A stretch of DNA of 64,000 nt from Theocolax elegans (lineage: Eukaryota; Arthropoda; Insecta; Hymenoptera; Cerocephalidae). The translations under genes were made by a program, and so were the position numbers. Shown here piece after piece: positions 36,417-51,748 of the stretch (positions are counted from its first letter, which is position 1; every line of letters begins with the position of its first letter). The stretch spans positions 50,785,027 to 50,849,026 of the forward strand of contig CM047429.1 of NCBI GenBank assembly GCA_026168455.1. The letters are read 5' to 3'. The notes below the pieces were generated by a model. That model saw only the letters and a program-made list of their open reading frames with translations, searched no databases and was not told where the DNA came from.

Positions 36417-36422
36417 TTTATT
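36417..36422 (-). promoter_or_regulatory. Polyadenylation signal of the thioredoxin-domain gene
   Basis: TTTATT on the plus strand (AATAAA on minus), 184 nt past the TAA stop. Confidence 0.5.
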
Positions 36423-36605
36423 ATGGAATGCACCCAGCATTAAGTACATCTATTTTTGGCTGAAATCATTAATAGGCTCTCTTTAAATCACTATTTTATT
36501 GTATCAAATATAAAACTAAAATAGTTCTTATAGAAAATGTTTGTAAATGTTACACCAAATTTGTTTACACATATGTACATAGTATTGCTGAAGTTGCTTC
36601 ACAAA

Positions 36606-38144
36606 TTATTTATTTTTTTTCTGAGGAGCTTCAGCCTTTTTCCTAAGTTTACTGGCTACAGTTACTATTACCAACACTCCAACACTGATGCTACCAAGTT
36701 TCATAATCCAAGGATTTTCCTTCAAGAAATTAGCTGCCATTTGTGTTAAATCATCACTGAAATAAAAAAAAATTTCAAAAAATGTACAATAATTTTATTA
36801 AATGTTTTACAAATATTAACATGTTTTATCACTTTTGATTGATTTACGCAAAATACTTACAATGGACTCTGAGGTACAGGAACTTTTTCTCCATGAGCAT
36901 TCTTGTACCATTCTTTGGCAAATGATACAAATGAATTAGCATCGTGTTTAGGAATTAAATATCGGTACATTTTACCGTGCCTAAATCTGTGGTATAAAAA
37001 TAAAATTGTTTATTAGCTATTGTAGTAAAATAAGTTAATCAATAATTTCTGAGATACGTACAGAATAAATTGAGGAACTTCAAAAACACCAAATCTTCTA
37101 GCTGTTGAAGCTCCAGTTGAATATTTATTAACGCGAGCAACATTTATTCGTTGTTTTAATTTAGCCCCTACAGCTTCCCAACGAGCACCCAGTCTTTGGC
37201 AGTCAACGCAATCTGTACTGTAGCTACATTGCAAATGTAATAATGTAATAATAAGTGGTACATTATATTAATTTTTATTCTACAATAATTTATACTTTTA
37301 ATGGTAGTTAAATTTTAAATGAAATTTTGAATGACATTAAAATACTTACAACATAACAAACCAATCGCCAGTTGTAGCTCCACTACTTGCTTGAGTTAAA
37401 TGTTCAAATGTTTCATCTGTAAGTTCTTTAACTACAGGTTCTTTATTTTCTGTAAAAGTTGTTAAGATTTCTTCATCTTCAATTTGACCTGAAATATAAA
37501 ATATTAACAAATTAAAAAAAAAAGAAAAAACCTACTTTAAAAAATGGAACTAAATTAAGAGATAGATACCTTCATATAACAAAGGAATTCCTTGTCTGAA
37601 AAATACAATAGCAGGCTCCTTACTAGGACTGTACAATTTACGTAATTGACTATTAACTACTTTTATCACCCATGCTGATAAAGAATCAACTAAATCCTCT
37701 CTGATGTGTAGTAACTGGCCTTCTGCATCGTCGCATTGTTCGCAATCTTTCTTTGCTAAAAATAATTAAAAAATTGAACTATATAAGACCTTTACTTAAA
37801 ATTTTATAAAATTGCATTGTTATAATCTCAGAAATTAATTAATTAATAATAATTGATAATTGATTATCCTAATAACTAATATAAACAATTTCTAACCTTT
37901 GCTCACTCAAAGTCCTCCGAGAAATAAGTCTTTTAAAACCTTTCGTTTCGTTAAGTTTAATAAATTAGTTAAATAATAATAAGAATAAGTTAGTTAACTT
38001 ACTAAATAAAGCGACAACATGTTTTTCTGTCTTGATAAGGTTGAGGAGATCATCATCGCTAACCGTTTCGAGAGAATGATCATTTGTTGCAGCTCTGGTA
38101 TTGGAAATAATGCACAAAACTGTTAAAAACACTATTGGTAACAT
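36606..38144 (-). CDS. Transmembrane protein with two thioredoxin domains (PDI family, ER)
   Basis: Six exons with matching phases: 38144-38003, 37755-37570, 37488-37350, 37223-37062, 36986-36861 and 36756-36606; 301 residues. A signal peptide is followed by a first thioredoxin fold with CEQC (52-55) and cis-Pro segment EPAIVFF, then a second with CVDC (161-164) and VPQFILF. A single membrane span follows at about 269-287. The last residues KKNK fit a di-lysine ER-retrieval signal, giving a lumenal redox protein with a short cytosolic tail. Both active sites depart from the PDI CGHC: acidic/polar middle residues suggest altered redox potential. It resembles TMX-type proteins, but two domains in 301 residues do not match a TMX I can name. 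Confidence 0.88.
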
Positions 38145-39342
38145 GTTTTGTTCTTAATTTATCGCGAGGGGAAAAAAATTAGTTAAAATCTACCGGCTGT
38201 TTACGTTTGCCACCGGCAAGCTGCTCGTAACAGCTGGTGACACGTCATTCCTAATATTTCTTATCCTATATGTGTGTGTACGAGTTGCTGCTCGTTGGCT
38301 GCTCCCTGAATATATGTGCGTGTGACTCTGTATCTATATACAGTTGAAAGCGTTGACATACAAACACAAACTTATAAAGCATAAGTATATAAGTATGGTG
38401 GTTGCGTGAAATGTAGATATTATGACCCATTGCGTAAAGTTAAATCTGCATCATTTTGCACGTTCGCGGACTATTTACAGTCGCATCCTCATATTTTCTT
38501 ATAATATGCCAATTTCATAGGTACCCAAATAGAGTAAATAAAAGTTGCAGTACTTGAATATCTTATAATGATCGATTTGTAAATATAAATACTCTACTAC
38601 TACTTATACTACTTACTGGCCTAGTGGATATGTTTGCGTGCATTTGGATTTTACTTTTTTGATTTTTTAATCTTTATATCTGTATATTGAATAAAAAAAA
38701 TAATTACTACTTACAAATATGTGCAAAGTGTAAATTTTATCAAATTATTTCTTCAGAAATTAATAACATAAATTAGTAATATTGTTACTCATAGAGTAAG
38801 TATAAAAATTTTAATGTTACAAAATATTTCAAAATTAGTACATCTAATAAATTGAGTTGTTTTTACTACCGTGTGCATATCACAGTTTCTGTAAAGGAAA
38901 ATTAACGTTATTTACTTTCATTTAAAATAATATATGTTTGCTATTTATAACAATTATAATCGTATTATTGCTACTATTTTAAAAACCAATTTTCTCAATT
39001 TAAGATACATTTAGATATTTATATATTGTTCTTTTAACTGATGCTAAATTTATGATTTTTCATTTAGTACATATACGCTTTGATATATAGAAGAATAAAA
39101 TTTAATTAGTTTAATTATACTATTGTTGAACTTTTATTAATTGCATCGTAAAATACTCATGAAAAAAGTGTATCAAAATATTGTTTGTGTGAATCAGATT
39201 TTATAAATTTATAAAATCATATATTTATAAGGATTTATTGTGAATCTAGAAAGTGAATCAATACAAACAATCTGAACATTAGATAAACGTACATACACCA
39301 TTAGTGAATAAGAAATTAGGCGCTCAAAATAGATATTTATAT
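38145..39342. other. Intergenic AT-rich region with the upstream end of the thioredoxin gene
   Basis: A GC-richer 150-bp patch just right of the start codon (38160-38300) is the likely promoter. Beyond it I see only AT-rich sequence without coding signal. Confidence 0.45.
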
Positions 39343-40549
39343 AAATAAAATAAAATAAAATCCTATATATTATACTACACTACAATTATACTCACGCTTT
39401 TGAAGTTTCGATATTTATTATATTATTGTATGTCAGGAAAGCCGTCTTTCGTTAAAAAAATGATTACTATTATAACAGGGATATTCTGAATTCAGTTCAT
39501 TATTAATATATAATAATAATTATACGTACAACAAATGTATATTGCCGATTGATAATAATTCTACATAGGTAATGTATTATCGATTTAATGATTAAAGGAC
39601 TATAATAATACTAAATTTACAATAATATGAATATCATTACGTATTTTGTACTGATAATTTATTTTACAGTTTTTACGAAATATTTATATATGTGTACATA
39701 GGTATAAGTTTAAGGTTAATTTTAGCCTGATCAGTGACCCGCATATTTTGAAAGTTTGATAATGCATTCCTGAGCACGATCAAAACACTAATGTAGGTCA
39801 ATTTAAAATTCTTTTACGTAGTATAAATTAAGCATTGTATTTTAAAACAAAAATAACATTGTAAGAGTAAGCGAGATCAGTTGTAAATTGATTAATATCT
39901 AATGATATTAACTTTTTATATAAGTTATAACAAACATATCAAAATTAAGGAGATTAAAATTAACAACACCAACTATCACTACTACTCACTGCGGGAAAAT
40001 TACTTTCCAGTATACTTTTTATTAACAACTGTATACCTCTAAAAAATACAGTTGACTGCTAGTCACAGTTTTTAATTAATTTGTTGGTGCATACGTTACC
40101 ATATAATTTTGCTGAACAATACAAAAGAATTATACAAAATCTACAAAACAAACTTTTTATACTTTTGGAAATCTTATAGGATATTAAAAAATTGAAAAAT
40201 TTGATATTAAATGTTCATATTCACTGTTGACGTATTTTATATAGACGACACAAATGAAACCGAAAATGTAGATGCGCAATTGTAATTTAAATTATTGGGT
40301 GATTAAAAACGAGGGGGAGAGAAGGAGAAAGAGTGAGAGAGAGAGAGAGAGAGGAAGAGAGAGTGCGTGTTAATACTTCGATCGTTTGACAAATCATTGT
40401 AGGTACAATCGAGCTTTTCATCGTAATTCAATTCGATGTGTTTTACATAATCGAAATATTTAACGCAAGTTGTGTGTTGATCCTAGTCGGTTAATCATTC
40501 GTTAAAGTAATAACAATTTCCATAAATTCAACCAAATGCGCATTACATA
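39343..40549 (+). repeat. Direct duplication copy A (intergenic)
   Basis: Matches 41771-42990 almost exactly (from taaaataaaatcctatatatt to ccaaatgcgcattacata). It includes a GA microsatellite at 40310-40365 that differs in length between copies. No gene in it. Confidence 0.9.
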
Positions 40550-42990
<2,441 letters not shown>

Positions 42991-43345
42991 TGTATACATG
43001 TGTATTATTACTTGCCTGAATGTCAGACACTCGCACACACACATACACAACCGAGTAAAATGAAAAATACAGTTTCACTATAACGTGTATTTTTACTAGA
43101 ATTAAAATAAAACAATAAAATTTATATATATATAATATGTATGCATATAAATAGTGAGTACATCTATTCTCAAAAATAAATTTTCCAATATCAGAGCACG
43201 TATATTAAAATCGCAATATTTAAGTATATAAACAAGATACGCATTGTTACAAGTAAAATATTTCAGTTTTTTCCTGTTTTATATATACGTATTCCAGTAC
43301 ATTGTTTACTGTGATCTATAATGATGCAAATCTACATACTCACAC

Positions 43346-43364
43346 AGACACACACACACACACA

Positions 43365-43402
<38 letters not shown>
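43346..43402. repeat. (CA)n microsatellite
   Basis: Almost uninterrupted ACAC run with two TAC interruptions. Confidence 0.9.
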
Positions 43403-43404
<2 letters not shown>

Positions 43405-44737
43405 GGTATATATACGTAGATATAGGTAACCAAATATTAGATTTATTTATATTTTTTGTATAACATATTGAATAATACACAAAACTATAGAATTTTACGC
43501 TATAGCCGTAAGCAAAATAAAAATTGTTTGTTTTAATATTAAGAATTGCAGGAAATTTGATTACATATAAATACCATCATAAAATAAAAAATAATATTGT
43601 GTACTTTAATAAGTTAATACATGACTATATAATTGCAAGTGTTTACAGTTTGTTGATTGAAGGCAGATAAAAGAAAGGTATTAGATGTATTACTTAGATG
43701 GATTAGATTTGAAAATTAGGGTAAATTTATTGACTTCTGCGGATTCAAATGTACATTAGTAATTTTTAGTTACTATTTTAATCATTATTAGGTTTATTAA
43801 TCAGATTTATTTTATACTCAATAATTATAATTGAACAAAAAGTTGGATGATAAAATCCGTGTCGAGAATGCTGTAGTATAAATTTGTTCGAATAGTTAAT
43901 AAGTATTTGGATCTATAGAATTTTGTAAACATGAAATCTTAATGTCAAAATGCTTTGTAAAAATTAAGTTAGGTCCTATTTATTCGCAGTAATATAGATG
44001 TATAGATATAGAGCGAATTAGATCACATATACCTATTATATATACTAAATATACTATATTTATTATATATACTAAGTCACTCAAAACTAGTATTTAATGT
44101 TATACGTATTACTTACTCAGAAAAATCCATGGAAAAAGTACATCTATAGTAATTGATATATTCATATACTATAAACTGATAAAAATTGAGATTGTCTTTG
44201 TGCCATTGTATTAACTGAACAAATTATATATGTGGAAATTAAAATGCAAGATTAATGGTAATTATAATAGTAATTTGTTAGGTTACACCTTATCATCTCC
44301 ATTTCGTTTTTACATGAATATAGAAATTCTATTGAACTCTTTCTATTTTTATTATACGTTATTTGACAATCTTATATACTTTGTCAGAAATCTTAATCAA
44401 AAAACTTGTTGCATTACTTTAATACAGACGAAAATAAAACAAATTTTATATACACGTACATAATAGCTTAGTTGCAACAAAAGTTTCATACCTAATGTAC
44501 GTGATAATTAAATAAGTAGAAAAGCTAGGGAAGCTTGCCTAGAGAGTCGGTTGATCACACGATGGTGTAAATCGTACGTTACTTTTTGATATGCGGGGTC
44601 GCAGAATTAGACATTGTGTAGTTCGCGTTGAGCTCGAAAATTAGATTTGTATACAAGCGAGTGCAACAGTGGATTTACGCCCCCAAAAATTATAATATTA
44701 TATTGGTATATACATGTACCTAGAATGTGTGCGCATA

Positions 44738-44739
<2 letters not shown>

Positions 44740-44773
<34 letters not shown>
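44740..44773. repeat. (GA)n microsatellite
   Basis: About 16 GA units in a GC-richer region, possibly GAGA-factor sites of an upstream promoter. Confidence 0.8.
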
Positions 44774-44778
<5 letters not shown>

Positions 44779-46771
44779 TAGCACGCAGTTGCACAGAGCG
44801 TGGTAAAAGTACGGAGGCGTGGCTTTGGAATGTCGAATAAATCTTATAAATTTCCATACTCGCATATACGAGAGATTCGCGTTGTTCCTCTTGTCTACTC
44901 TCTATTATACTCCTACTTTCGCTGGTACTATTATTCGTAGTACTATGGCCCTGGTACTATTGCCCCTACTTTAACGGCAATACAGAAACAACTATTAGGT
45001 ACTAATGTTACTTATGCATTACCTGCACTATTATTGTACTCAACTCGTATAGTATTAGGTTTGGTGTTGCTTCTCCGTTATGTAACGTTACACTAGACAC
45101 CATACATACACGCACGCGCACATACACACATAGTGTAGTATATTATTGTCATTAATATTTAGGTGGGAAGTGGTGTAGTTACGACAACTGATTTGCCGGG
45201 CATATATAGTTTTGCGGTAATAACGCTCGCTTAGCTATATTTAACGCCCTATCAGTGGATTCTCGTCATCAAGCTGAATTACTCTCTGCTAGCGAGAGAG
45301 GATGGGATTCTGCCGTCTCTCTCGGCACTCGACTCTCCGTCTCGCTTATCCTTACCCTCTCTGATTCCCCGGCGTGAATGTTCTACGAGCACGATGGCAA
45401 ACTGAATTACGCGCGGCAAGATGCTATCAACCAAATGGAAACAGCCAACCTCTTCATAAATGATTATTCATTTTTTACCTTTTCGGGGTTTAATCAATTT
45501 ATTTACCTACTTCAAACTTTGTACGAGCGGAATAATCACTTTTACTCAGACACCAAAAATACGGTCAAGTGTGTATACCCCAACATTTTTATTGCATATA
45601 TCCGATTTCATTTTTTTCTTAAATTACATTGTGTCCATCCCCGAATTACTTTTGCTTTTATTTATATGGCTCCACTCAATCGCTACTCATTACTCTAAAT
45701 CATTTCAGGAAAAGTTATATATGTTTTTACTTATACGTTCAAAATTATACAACATATTCTTCAGTATAAATAACGAACAAGTGATTCACTTTACTGGTAA
45801 AATTATAATTTATATTAACGTTTTATTTCAATAGTTTTTTATTGTTTGTTGAAACTATAAGAAAGTTTCAAATTAATTAACCAAGAATTATTTTGAGGCA
45901 AATCAACGGAAATTTAATTTAAGCGTGAGCGCAAAATGTAATTATCTGCGTTTCAGAAAAAAGTTTAAAAATAACGTAAAGTCCTAATTAAATATAATTT
46001 AAAAAATAGAAACTAAAAAATATCATTTTTGAGTAGAGAATCACCTTACGAGCGATAATTGAGGTACCGCGAAATCGCAGTATATTTAAATATGTTAGTA
46101 AGTTAACTATCCGAAGAAGCTCGCTAATAAAATTCGATCGCTCAAGTTAAAAGAGACGGTATTAGAGTTCGGAAATGAGATTATGTTCCAGCATAATAAT
46201 GACTTGGGACGGTTTACGATTAACATATTTTTAAACTTTTTACCGGTACTACGTTTTGAAAACGCGAAGGTCGAAGGTGCAAGATCGAGGGAAAATAGAG
46301 GTGACGCGTACGCCTGTGTGCGCGATGTCGCGTACTATACGAGCGGAGGACAATAAGAGTGTAAAATGTGGGCGAGGGAGGGCGAAAAGCGCGGGCGACA
46401 TCGGTGCTCGGATTGATATATTCGGGGTGTACGAGGATCCAGCCGCGTGAGAGCTGCGAAGGTCGCAATACGATTCTCGTGTCACGGGCCAATTTTGTAT
46501 TTCCATTTTTGTAATCGAAGGAACGAAACACGGCGGCGGGTCGCGACGTCGCCGCAACCCCTGAACCAACTCATACCGAGCTCGAACTTGAATGCTCGAG
46601 TTGACGCTCCTCCTTCATTTTTGCTTTTCCCTCTCGGAGGGTGAAACGGTGTGCTCCCTGTAAGCTTGGTCTCCGAGTGAGTATCGTTCGGTCGGTCGAT
46701 AATCCGGATCGCGTGGTTATATAGGTAACGACTTTGTAAGCACAGTAACCAAGGTGTACAGAAGAAAGAAA

Positions 46772-49700
46772 ATGACGAAAGAGCTAGCCTCGATATATAG
46801 ACCCGAAGCTCGGGAAGTCAACCGGAAAGAAGAAGAGCGTCGGCTCGCGCAAGAGGGTATCCAGCTCTGGAACGCAAGGAAGGAGGAGTTACAACGTCGG
46901 AAACAGCTAGAACAATCCGAGGTATACGCGCGTATAGCTCCTGACCTTTCGAGGGCCCGGGAAAACCGAAAACGAGCTTGCCGAGTGTCGCGTCGGCCGC
47001 ACGCTCGCGCACTCGACCACGCGGATGAGATGGGCTACGCGCGCCCCTGTTCGCCTTCCTCTACGTATATACTCTCCACCCGGACAGCACCACTCGAAAC
47101 CCTCGTTACGCCTCCTTGGCGAATGTGCCGTGTGCTATACGCTTCGAGGTATACCGAATCGTCGACCGGATTTTCAGACCCGCTATACTTATTTCTTCTC
47201 CTTTCTTTTACCAGAACTAGTTGCTTGCGATCCACCTCCTGCCGCTTTCTCTGCTTCCCATTGATCCTTTCTCCCGATCGGTATTGTTTCACTTCGACGC
47301 AACTATCCTCCATATAACCCTCGGGTTTACTTCCTCATAATAATTACATTAACAAATCGCACAGCCTAAAACAACGATATTGTCAAGTATTAAAATATTA
47401 TATATAGGTAATTGGACATTAAATTAAAAAAAATCAATTAAAATAATAATTTTAAAAAAATATTATAAGATAAAAAAAATTAAACTTTATAAAAGATAAG
47501 ATGAATGTATTATTCTATACCCTTTCATGCCCAGTCCGTCCATCAGGATTACCGCGTTCACCGCAAACTTTTTATCGTCTGTGTTTTCATTGTTTTTTTT
47601 TTATTATTCCTTTACCTGCTACGCCCATTCTTTCTCGTTCTTTTACTTTTTGGACTTCTTACCGGATGCGTACGCGAGTTTGCGTTTCTACAGACGAGCA
47701 ACGGATGGAGCTCGCGGTGAATCCTGTGCAAATCTTATTGATATCTGGTTTGTCAAAAAAATTTTTAAAATAATAAAAGTAATTTTTTAGTAATATTTTT
47801 ATGATTATTTTGTGTAAAATTTACCGTACAACATTGTATACTATGTATAACTATATCAGTAAATTTTAATGAAACATTATTTCCGTGCAGTTCTGCGCTT
47901 GTTACGAACTTAACTAAATAAATTTATTCAAGTCACAGTATTACTTATCCGTAAATTCGCTTTAATTTGTTTATTGTTTAAATACTTTTATAGATAAATA
48001 AATTAAAAATAAATAAAACCGATATTCTTTTTCTGGAAAGTTTTATAACAATTAATTTACAATGATTGATTTATATTATATTATTTGAAGTGTGATAAAT
48101 GTAAAGAGTAAATATATATAAATATTACATATCTACTATATATAGTAGGTACAGTATATTTTTATCTTTCTTTTTATACAAATTTGAGGTTTCAGAGTTA
48201 AAATATTTAGTTTCGGAAGCCTTCGATTAAAAACCTGCTTTAGTAGTAAAGGATAAAAATGCCTAGCAATGAAAAAAAGAGATTAAATACATGCAAACAA
48301 TTTATCTTTAAATCAATACCTTGCACTTTAAATAGTATTTAGTTAAATATTACAGTGAAATCGAAATAATATTTTGTAAATTAATGTCAACAATTGTTTA
48401 AATAAAAAAATGTTTTAATTACATTTTTAGTCTCTCAAGGGTTTTTTAGCTTATGAACTCTACATTTATTTTTCATTGCAATATACTGGAGGGATTTTGT
48501 TCCAAAAAGTAATTTAACTAAATATAAAAAACTTAAATGAAAATTCCAAAATGCATAGTATTGGTTTAAAACTATTATTATTATAATCTTTGTTGCAGAT
48601 TCTATAAGTCATTTGAAATTTTCGATAAAAATACTAACAAGAGGTTTTTATTTTTAGTTTCGAAGATACGAGGGATGAAAATTTTAATCTACATATTTTA
48701 CATTTCTACCGGAAACTAACAAAATTTATTTTAAAAGGCAACTTTTAACTTTTAACTTTTTTAAACGTTTTTTTACCAGAATAGGTTCTTAAAATTCCTT
48801 AAACCATTAGGATACTCTTTATTGCGCATTCAGAAATGTAAAATGATAAATATTGTCAATCAGAATATCTTTTATTCGTTATTCATAGGTCAATATAAAA
48901 TATTTTAATTACTTAATTACTCTTTGACTTTCAAAAACTAAAAATAATATTATTTTAATTCTTTTTTTTTCGTTTTATATATATTATTCATACTTTTACA
49001 ATAGGTAATACCCCTTAATTATAATCTTTTTCCGTGTAATTTCTTTGGGTGATATGGTACATTTTAATACTAGAGTGACGGTAATAAACTATATATGAGA
49101 ATAAAGTATACGACTTGTATTTATTTCATAAAAAAGTCATGACATACATTTTCTTAGTATTTATTGTATCCTAAAACCCTATCCAAAAGTAGCCAATCTC
49201 ATGTTATAATCGATTGCTAGATATATTGCTCCGTTACCTTGACAAATTAGGTTGTATTTCTCTGACTTTATATAGTATACAAATAAAGTATGTAGTTTAC
49301 AGTATACCCTACTTTGATAAATATATTGCTTATTTAAAAAACGGGAAATTAAAATAGACCTACGTTAATCTGTTTTGAACTTGGTATTGCCAAGAATAAC
49401 TGGAAAAAATAGGAGTATAACGTAACTAAATAAAAACGAAAATAGATATATCGAGGGAACGAAGTAAATGAAGAAATGCGAGGTAAATATGATATTGTAT
49501 ACGTGGTAAAATTGATTTTACGGCTTGTGCAACGATTCGGCCTGGGCGCGGGTGGCAAGAGAGAGAGAACGAGAAAGAGAGAGCGAGAGGCTGTTGACGG
49601 AGCGCGTGTGTGTGTATACATATAAATATGTATATGTGTACATATATATATATATATAGACACACCCACACATATATGTGAAATAACGTTTTTCGCGATC

Positions 49701-51704
49701 CGTGCGCGCAATATATTCAGAAAACGGATATAAAGTCATTTCAGCCACGGGAACGTAAGCGTTAACCCGATAACCTCGGAATCTCGACAATTCAGATCTG
49801 AGTCGAGGCAGCCTCGCCGGTAAATCGCACATACGGACGGGTGTGGGTGGGAACTAAAATTTCGAAATATTTTGCGGGCTACGGGTTTGCGGGTGACGGG
49901 TCGTACTCAACTTTTTGGCTGGTCGGTGGTGCGGGTGTGTATACGCGTATGGGAACTCGTGCCTCTGTACGTATGTGTTTCAGCTCCGGCGCATGCTGGC
50001 TACTTACTGGCCCTGGGGTAGACCAGGCGGTGGCGCGCCTTGCGTCTCAGCGTTGCGGAAAAAGAATGTCCCGCTGGAGCCATCCGAGAAGCCATTGTTG
50101 TCCCTGCAATCCGAGTCGGCCCCACAGGTAAAATCTCTACAAAACTCTATACTTTGGCCTGTCTACCATCTATCTTTTTATTATACTAAATATTTATACC
50201 AACTCGTCTTCCCTTGACCCCATCCCGTTAGCCCGTTATCCTCTATTATCCTTCTACCGAGATTTTACTTTCTTTTTCTATTTTCGCTTATACGTTATTT
50301 TATATCCATTCTTTAATCACTTTGAAACATTACACGATACACTCTTTTTATATTTAAAGGTATTCAATGTAGAATCGAAATCTGTAAATTATTAATAGAA
50401 ATAATGTTGTCCGTATTATTATACAGAACGCAAACTAATATTGTAGGGTGAAATAATGACTTGACTGTACTTATCTTTATTTTATTTATTATTCAATAAA
50501 TTAAGTTTATTTAAATAACTGCTCAATTTATAGTAATTTGGTTCTCCTTTTAAGCATTCTTCGGCATAAGGGAACACAGATTGCGTTAGCGGTTTACACG
50601 ATAATACAAGTCCTGCTGGCCGATTCAGTTACGCGTCAATGGGCTGATCGTTGTGTTTCGGCTCAATTCTATCATTACTTCTCTAGATTTAAATTTATTC
50701 GTCTACAAGATATTTAGTATGAAAATTGACCCATTAAATCGTTAGGTGTCGATGAACCAAACGGTCACGAGTAAGTGCGTTGCATGTTTAGCTACATCAA
50801 AATTGCCAACATTTCAACGGTTTACTTGGTGTAAATATTATAAAACTTGGCAACGAAACATCTTTTAGGTAACAAAGTGCAAGGTTTTACGTTCTCCTGG
50901 ATAGCTACATAACGAATCGCGAATGCGGCTGCTCGAGATCGGATCGATCGGTACATAGGGTCCCGAGCTTATGGCCTAGTTTATGCTCGCGTGACGGTTT
51001 CGGCTGAGCTACGTGGATCGGAATTCGTAGAATCCTCGCTCGGTAAATAAGACAGCGAGCCATTGGTTTTTAAATTTTAAATGGGTATTTTCCGAGGGGT
51101 TACTGGTTGACGTCGCCTCGCAGTTTCCATCTGTCGCGTGCTCTTATATCTTTCTTCGATTTTTGCATACCCAATACGACAAATCCATCTTAATTCCCCC
51201 GTTTATTACAAAAGAAATAATTACTCGCGTATTTAACTTTACTGTCTTCCTTCTATTTTATTAGTGATTTTCGTGTCTCCACGTTTGTATATGGTTTATC
51301 CTTACACCTGAAAATAATACTCAATCCGTTACATTTGTCTTATGACGTTGGCTTTTTGCGCAATAGGTATATTTTAGTGATTATTCTTTTGTTTCTCCTT
51401 CTTCTAATCTTAGTTCTCTTTTTTTCTACTTCTTTTGATGAGGAATTTGAAATTAGAGTATAGAAGATCTTCTACGATTCGATCAAAGAGATTACAATTA
51501 AAAAATATTAATTAATTAATGTGTCAAACAATTAAATTACAAATCTTTAATTATCTACAATTTTGGAGTGCAATTACAGTAACCGTATTATCTCTGCAAG
51601 TAATGATTCTTTACGGTCTGTACTTACTTGATGAGTTGTAAAATCAGCTTTTTTACTCAATGTGACGGCTACGCAACATGACTTGAAAAATGTAATTGCT
51701 GGAG

Positions 51705-51748
<44 letters not shown>

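Larger units (their letters stand above)
42991..46771. other. Upstream region of the GRPGxGAP gene
   Basis: AT-rich to about 44500, then GC-richer blocks (44740-45450 and 46230-46740) typical of promoter/5'UTR DNA. A short plus-strand open piece at 45378-45467 (MFYEHDGKLNYARQDAINQM...) has protein-like composition, but no donor in phase with a following exon was found. The leader of the 46772 gene probably lies in 46600-46771. Confidence 0.4.

Noticed and set aside
43346..43402. Possible CRISPR-like or satellite array
   Set aside because: Simple (CA)n; no spacer-repeat structure anywhere in the window, which is eukaryotic.
45378..45834. 106- and 124-codon plus frames
   Set aside because: After the first 30 codons composition is AT-derived Phe/Ile/Tyr; only the short beginning looks protein-like and it lacks a splice partner.
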